From UKL13-2 sp044229235 (lineage in GTDB: Bacteria; Pseudomonadota; Gammaproteobacteria; Burkholderiales; Usitatibacteraceae): a stretch of DNA of 64,000 bases. Under the pieces are notes generated by a model. That model was not told the DNA's origin. It saw only the letters and a list, made by a program, of their open reading frames with translations, and searched no databases. The stretch spans positions 1 through 64,000 of the forward strand of contig JBGATH010000019.1 of assembly GCA_044229235.1 (NCBI GenBank). Direction: 5' to 3'. The position numbers were made by a program, and so were the translations under genes. This document shows, one piece after another, positions 60,160 to 64,000 of the stretch (its first letter is position 1; every line of letters starts with the position of its first letter).

Positions 60160-61455
60160 ATGGCAAAGAATGTGGTCGTCATCGGCACCCAGTGGGGCGA
60201 TGAAGGCAAGGGCAAGATCGTCGACTGGCTCACGGACCAGGTCGCGGCCGTCGTGCGTTTCCAGGGCGGGCACAACGCCGGGCACACGCTAGTGGTCAAC
60301 GGCAAGAAGACCATCCTGCGTCTCATCCCTTCGGGCATCCTGCATCCGCACGTCACCTGCTACATCGGCAACGGCGTGGTGCTGTCGCCGCTGGCGCTGC
60401 TACAGGAAATCGACGAACTGACGGCCGCGGGCGTGGACGTCATCAGCCGCATGCGAATCTCCGAAGCCTGCCCGCTGATATTGCCGTACCACGTTGCCCT
60501 CGACCAGGCGCGCGAGGTGGCCAAGGGTGACGCCAAGCTGGGCACCACCGGCCGCGGTATCGGCCCCTGCTACGAAGATAAGGTGGCACGTCGTGCCATT
60601 CGCCTGCAGGACCTGTATGTGCCGGCCGTGTTTCGCGAAAAGCTGGTCGAGGTGCTCGACTATCACAACTTTGTGCTGGTCAATTACCTCAAGGCCAACC
60701 CGGTGTCGGTGGACGAAGTATTCGATTCTTCCCTGAAGATGGCCGAGCGGCTCAAGCCGATGCTGTCCGACGTTTCGCACGAACTCAACAAGCTCATGGC
60801 CGAGGGCAAGAGCCTGCTGTTCGAAGGCGCGCAGGCCGCGCTCCTGGACGTGGATCATGGTACCTACCCGTTTGTGACGTCCAGCAATTGCCTCGCCGGG
60901 CAGGCATCGGCGGGCGCGGGAGTCGGCCCCAGCGCGCTCACCTATGTGCTGGGCATTACCAAGGCCTACGCCACGCGCGTCGGGTCAGGACCATTCCCGA
61001 CCGAACTGACCGAAGAGATCGGCGAGCGCCTGCGCAAGCGCGGCAATGAATTCGGTTCTGTGACCGGCCGCCCGCGTCGCTGCGGCTGGTTCGACGCCGC
61101 GGCCCTGAAGCGCGCCGCCGAGATCAACGGCCTCGGTGGCTTGTGCATCACCAAGCTGGACGTACTTGATGGCCTTGAAACGTTGCGCATCTGCACGGGC
61201 TATCGCATCGACGGCAAAGTGCTTGATGTGCTGCCATACGGAGCCGACCAGATTTCCCGCTGCGAGCCGATTTTCGAGGAACACGCCGGCTGGAGCGAGA
61301 GCACCTTTGGCGTCAAGAGCTGGGAGAAGCTGCCGGCCAACGCGCAGCGTTACCTGAAGCGCATCGAGCAACTGGTGGGGGCCGGCATCGCCATGATTTC
61401 CACCGGGCCTGATCGTGAAGAAACCATTTTGGTGAAGCACCCGTTCGCCGGTTAG
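60160..61455 (+). CDS. purA: Adenylosuccinate synthetase
   Basis: A 431-residue PurA, normal length. It makes adenylosuccinate from IMP, aspartate and GTP. The GTP-binding P-loop is GTQWGDEGKGKIVDWL, the base-recognition KLDVLDGLET is present, and TGRGIGPCYEDK and VGSGPFPTEL are conserved. It starts 17 nt after hisZ and ends 27 nt before the dispersed repeat. Confidence 0.97.
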   Translation: MAKNVVVIGTQWGDEGKGKIVDWLTDQVAAVVRFQGGHNAGHTLVVNGKKTILRLIPSGILHPHVTCYIGNGVVLSPLALLQEIDELTAAGVDVISRMRISEACPLILPYHVALDQAREVAKGDAKLGTTGRGIGPCYEDKVARRAIRLQDLYVPAVFREKLVEVLDYHNFVLVNYLKANPVSVDEVFDSSLKMAERLKPMLSDVSHELNKLMAEGKSLLFEGAQAALLDVDHGTYPFVTSSNCLAGQASAGAGVGPSALTYVLGITKAYATRVGSGPFPTELTEEIGERLRKRGNEFGSVTGRPRRCGWFDAAALKRAAEINGLGGLCITKLDVLDGLETLRICTGYRIDGKVLDVLPYGADQISRCEPIFEEHAGWSESTFGVKSWEKLPANAQRYLKRIEQLVGAGIAMISTGPDREETILVKHPFAG

Positions 61456-61481
61456 TTTCTTCGCCTGGCTCCCATCCAGGC

Positions 61482-61554
61482 TGAAAACTCCAGCATTGGC
61501 GCGGCTTTCAGGGCATTTTTGTCCGGAAAGCCTCGCCAATGCTGGAGTTTTTTT
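61482..61554. repeat. Dispersed palindromic repeat, copy 8 (best copy)
   Basis: Left arm AAACTCCAGCATTGGCGCGG, CTTTCAGGGC, loop ATTTTT, then GTCCGGAAAGCCTCGCC and AATGCTGGAG, followed by eight T. It is 27 nt after purA. The near-perfect stem and flanking A and T runs make it look like a working terminator. Confidence 0.85.
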
Positions 61555-61680
61555 ATGCAGCCTTGCCGGACGATCGCGACACCGACGCGGGAAGTGCAGC
61601 GCGCCTCTGATTGAGACAGGTCAAAGTCCAAAATGGCTCCCGCGCTAGCATGTGATGCACCGGATCCTCAGGAGTTGGTC

Positions 61681-62106
61681 ATGTTTGAGCTGCCGATCAA
61701 AGAAGTGATGGAACGGAATTTTCTGCTGGTCGCGCCACCCGAAACCACCGTGAGTTGCGCTGCCAGACTGATGGCGGATCGCAATGTCGGTGCAGTGGTG
61801 GTCGCCGAGAACGACCATCTTCTCGGCATTTTTACCGAGCGCGATGTGGTGTTTCGTGTGGTGGCCAAGGGCCGCAATCCCGACACCACGCCGCTTGGCG
61901 AGGTGATGACCGTCTCGCCAAAATCGCTCGGCGCCGACAAATCCTACGGCCACGCGCTGGTGATGATGCAGGAAAACGGCTTCCGCCATGTTCCGGTCAT
62001 CGAGAACGACCGTGTCATCGGTGTGATCACTGCGCGCAATGCGCTTGATCCTGATCTCGAGGAGTTTGTCTGGGAGGAGCGGCGCCGCGAATACCTCCAT
62101 CGCTAG
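61681..62106 (+). CDS. CBS-domain pair protein
   Basis: A 141-residue protein made of two CBS domains (residues about 10-60 and 75-125), seen in VAPPETTVSCAARLMADRNV, GIFTERDVVFRVV and HVPVIENDRVIGVITARNAL. Such Bateman modules bind adenine nucleotides and regulate a partner. No catalytic domain is attached. The start at 61681 follows CAGGAG. An in-frame start at 61633 is possible but lacks a ribosome site. Convergent with the receptor gene. Confidence 0.88.
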   Translation: MFELPIKEVMERNFLLVAPPETTVSCAARLMADRNVGAVVVAENDHLLGIFTERDVVFRVVAKGRNPDTTPLGEVMTVSPKSLGADKSYGHALVMMQENGFRHVPVIENDRVIGVITARNALDPDLEEFVWEERRREYLHR

Positions 62107-62157
62107 GCGGTACGCGCCGACGACAACCTGCCGCCATTGCCAGGTACTGTTACAGAG

Positions 62158-64000
62158 TCAGAATTTCACAACGAGTTCCGCGAGCGCGGTCAGGCCCGGT
62201 TGCCGGTAGAAATCGAAGTACTGCCGGTTGCTCAGGTTGTCGACCGACATGCCGATGCTGACGTTGGCCGACCAGGCGAAGGTCAGCTTGCCGTTGATGA
62301 CGGTACGTGCGTCGTAGGAGCCGTAAACACCTTCGATGACATTGATGTTGCTGTCGTCGCCTGAACCAAAAACGTGCCCGACACGACTGGCCACCAGCGA
62401 GCCCGACCATGCTCCGCGCTTGAACTCGACGCCGGCATTGAAAAGGTACGGTGGCACGTCGGTGAGCTTCTTGCCCACGCTGGCAGGAATCGCCGGATTT
62501 TCGACCATCGCGTAGCGGGACAGATACGAGGCACTGGCAAACAGCGTGACGGATTTGCCCCAGATCGGTTGCCGGGCTGAAAGTTCGATGCCCTCCACGC
62601 GGGCGCGGCCGGCGTTCACCGACTGCGTGAGGGTGGCGGACTTGCGGCTGCGGTAAATGAGGTCCGACAGCCTTTGTGAAAATACCGCCGCACCCAGCTC
62701 GGCACCAGGCGACATGTGCACGTCGATACCCAGCTCGGCGGCGCGAATGCGCTCGGCCTTGAGGTCCGGCGCCGACTCGTTGACGCTGTACACACCGGCT
62801 ACGGTGGTGGGCGAAACCGCGCGCGAGTAGAGGTCGAGCAGCGTGGGTGGGCGGAAGCCGGCGCCGTAGCTGGCGCGCAGCGTGACTTGCGGGCTCACCC
62901 TCCACACAGCGGCCAATTTGGGGCTCAACTGGTGCTCGCTGCGCATCGCATAGTCCGCCACGAAAGCGGGCGCCGTACTTTGGCGTACCTGGCCACGGGT
63001 GCTGAATCGGTCCAGGCGCAAGCCGGTGTGCAAGGTAAGCGCCGGGGTCGCGTTGTATTCGCCCTGTGCGAACAGCGCGACGATGTTGCTGCCGCCGGTG
63101 CCTCGGCTATTCTCGCCGTAGGTCGAAGCGTAGTCGCGCCACGCCGTGGCCGGCAGCGCGCGCCGATCCATTTGCTGGCGATTGAAGGCCGCACCGGCGG
63201 CCATCATCAAGTTTTCCGCGGGCGCCCAGCGCAGGTGCACATCGGCGTCGCTGCGCGAATTCGGCTGGTCGGTCCATTCGCCCGAGCCGTTTTGGTAGCT
63301 GGCGCCGGTGCCAGGTTGCGTAAACCGGAAGTTGTGATCCATGTGGCCGGCATTGACCACCATGCGCGCGCCATCTTCCAGCTCACGCTCCCAGCGCATC
63401 CAGCCTCGCCAGTCACGCTCCTGCGATGGCGTCAGTGTGAAGAAATCGCTTTCTGCGAGCACCACACGGCCGCTCCCGGGCTGCCCGGTGGCAATGCTGC
63501 CGCTGAACACGCGGCGGCCCGCGGCATCGGTGAGAAAGCTCTCCGGCGGACGATAGCCGACGCGATATCCGGCGAATGCGGCGCCGAGCGTGATGCGTCC
63601 ACCATTGCCCAGGTCCTGGATCAGTTTCAGCTCCGCGTTTCGCTGATCCCAGGGACGCGCACCCTTGAGTCCAACCCAGGCTGCAGGCCGGTTATCGGTG
63701 GTGGTCGTGGCGATGGCACCGCTGACCGGCACGCTGCCAGCGCCGGTCGTTGCGGCCTTGACCACGTAATCGCTGTCACGCCAGCCGCCGCTGGCGCGAT
63801 AGCCCACGGCAACGGACCAGGCGAGGCCGGTGTCAAGCCGGTCGCGATAGGTCAGCGATGCTGCCGATGAGTTCACGTCGCCGAATCCAGCCTCCACGCG
63901 CCCCTGGAATTCGCGCTTGTCCGGCGACTTGGTCAACACGTGTATGACGCCTCCCATGGCGTTGCCGCCGTACAGTGCCGAATAGGGGCCGCGCACGACT
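62158..64000 (-). CDS. TonB-dependent outer membrane receptor (N-terminus outside window)
   Basis: The last 613 or so residues of a TonB-dependent receptor; the signal, TonB box and most of the plug lie beyond the window. The visible plug end GPYSALYGGNAMGGVIHVLT is typical, followed by a 22-strand barrel ending in the C-terminal aromatic signature (NLSNRQYFDFYRQPG, ending in KF). The ligand is not evident; siderophore, heme or corrinoid are options. It is convergent with the CBS-domain gene. Confidence 0.9.
   Translation of the reverse strand, partial: VVRGPYSALYGGNAMGGVIHVLTKSPDKREFQGRVEAGFGDVNSSAASLTYRDRLDTGLAWSVAVGYRASGGWRDSDYVVKAATTGAGSVPVSGAIATTTTDNRPAAWVGLKGARPWDQRNAELKLIQDLGNGGRITLGAAFAGYRVGYRPPESFLTDAAGRRVFSGSIATGQPGSGRVVLAESDFFTLTPSQERDWRGWMRWERELEDGARMVVNAGHMDHNFRFTQPGTGASYQNGSGEWTDQPNSRSDADVHLRWAPAENLMMAAGAAFNRQQMDRRALPATAWRDYASTYGENSRGTGGSNIVALFAQGEYNATPALTLHTGLRLDRFSTRGQVRQSTAPAFVADYAMRSEHQLSPKLAAVWRVSPQVTLRASYGAGFRPPTLLDLYSRAVSPTTVAGVYSVNESAPDLKAERIRAAELGIDVHMSPGAELGAAVFSQRLSDLIYRSRKSATLTQSVNAGRARVEGIELSARQPIWGKSVTLFASASYLSRYAMVENPAIPASVGKKLTDVPPYLFNAGVEFKRGAWSGSLVASRVGHVFGSGDDSNINVIEGVYGSYDARTVINGKLTFAWSANVSIGMSVDNLSNRQYFDFYRQPGLTALAELVVKF

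Noticed and set aside
62716..63870. 384-residue plus-strand ORF
   Set aside because: Antisense to the TonB-dependent receptor, no recognisable motif.

Overview
The window looks like chromosome from a GC-rich betaproteobacterium. The evidence is the gene order ndk-rlmN-pilW-rodZ-ispG-hisS-yfgM-bamB-der-hfq-hflX-hflK-hflC-DUF2065-hisZ-purA, which is typical of that class, together with a phasin-like protein and a PduO-type cobalamin adenosyltransferase. No rRNA, tRNA or CRISPR array was seen. Genus and species cannot be named from the sequence alone.

Region 1 (1-23430) is an accessory block dominated by copper/silver handling. It opens with the 3' end of an IS30-family transposase whose right end appears to interrupt a dispersed palindromic repeat. 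Then comes a plus-strand cluster: a small secreted Cys protein, a DUF411 protein, a CusC-CusB-CusA heavy-metal RND pump (CusB carries a C-terminal CusF domain), a secreted protein of unknown function, a DUF2933 protein, a patatin-like phospholipase, a P1B copper ATPase and another small secreted protein. After a minus-strand FAD oxidoreductase and an amidohydrolase remnant come a phasin-like gene, a Met-rich multicopper oxidase, a TehB-like methyltransferase, DUF3147 and a secreted metzincin-like protein. A minus-strand operon (23427 down to 18434) then encodes a second copper set: a Cys-rich small protein, a small secreted protein, a CusC-type lipoprotein, a second multicopper oxidase, a cupredoxin, CusF and a GOLD-like secreted protein. 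No copper regulator is present in the window.

Region 2 (23600-30188) is a tandem glycine riboswitch followed by gcvT-gcvH-gcvP, a terminator and an M14 carboxypeptidase. Region 3 (30300-43675) holds tldD, a TPR-GGDEF diguanylate cyclase, a Tat-exported MsrB, an attenuator with an aromatic-rich leader peptide in front of two different DAHP synthases, a BtuF-like protein, a minus-strand cobalamin adenosyltransferase/ECF sigma/anti-sigma operon, accA, and a Ser/Thr kinase paired with a nucleotide cyclase-TonB fusion.

Region 4 (43868-61455) is the conserved housekeeping run from tilS to purA: tRNA maturation, nucleotide metabolism, type IV pilus and cell-shape proteins, isoprenoid synthesis, outer-membrane assembly, ribosome GTPases, Hfq and the HflKC complex. 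The window closes with a CBS-domain protein and a truncated TonB-dependent receptor.

The two most notable signals are not ordinary genes. One is a family of eight intergenic palindromes of about 65-70 bp with paired-arm covariation. The other is the DAHP synthase attenuator, whose leader peptide contains eight consecutive aromatic residues and may be translated from a leaderless transcript.
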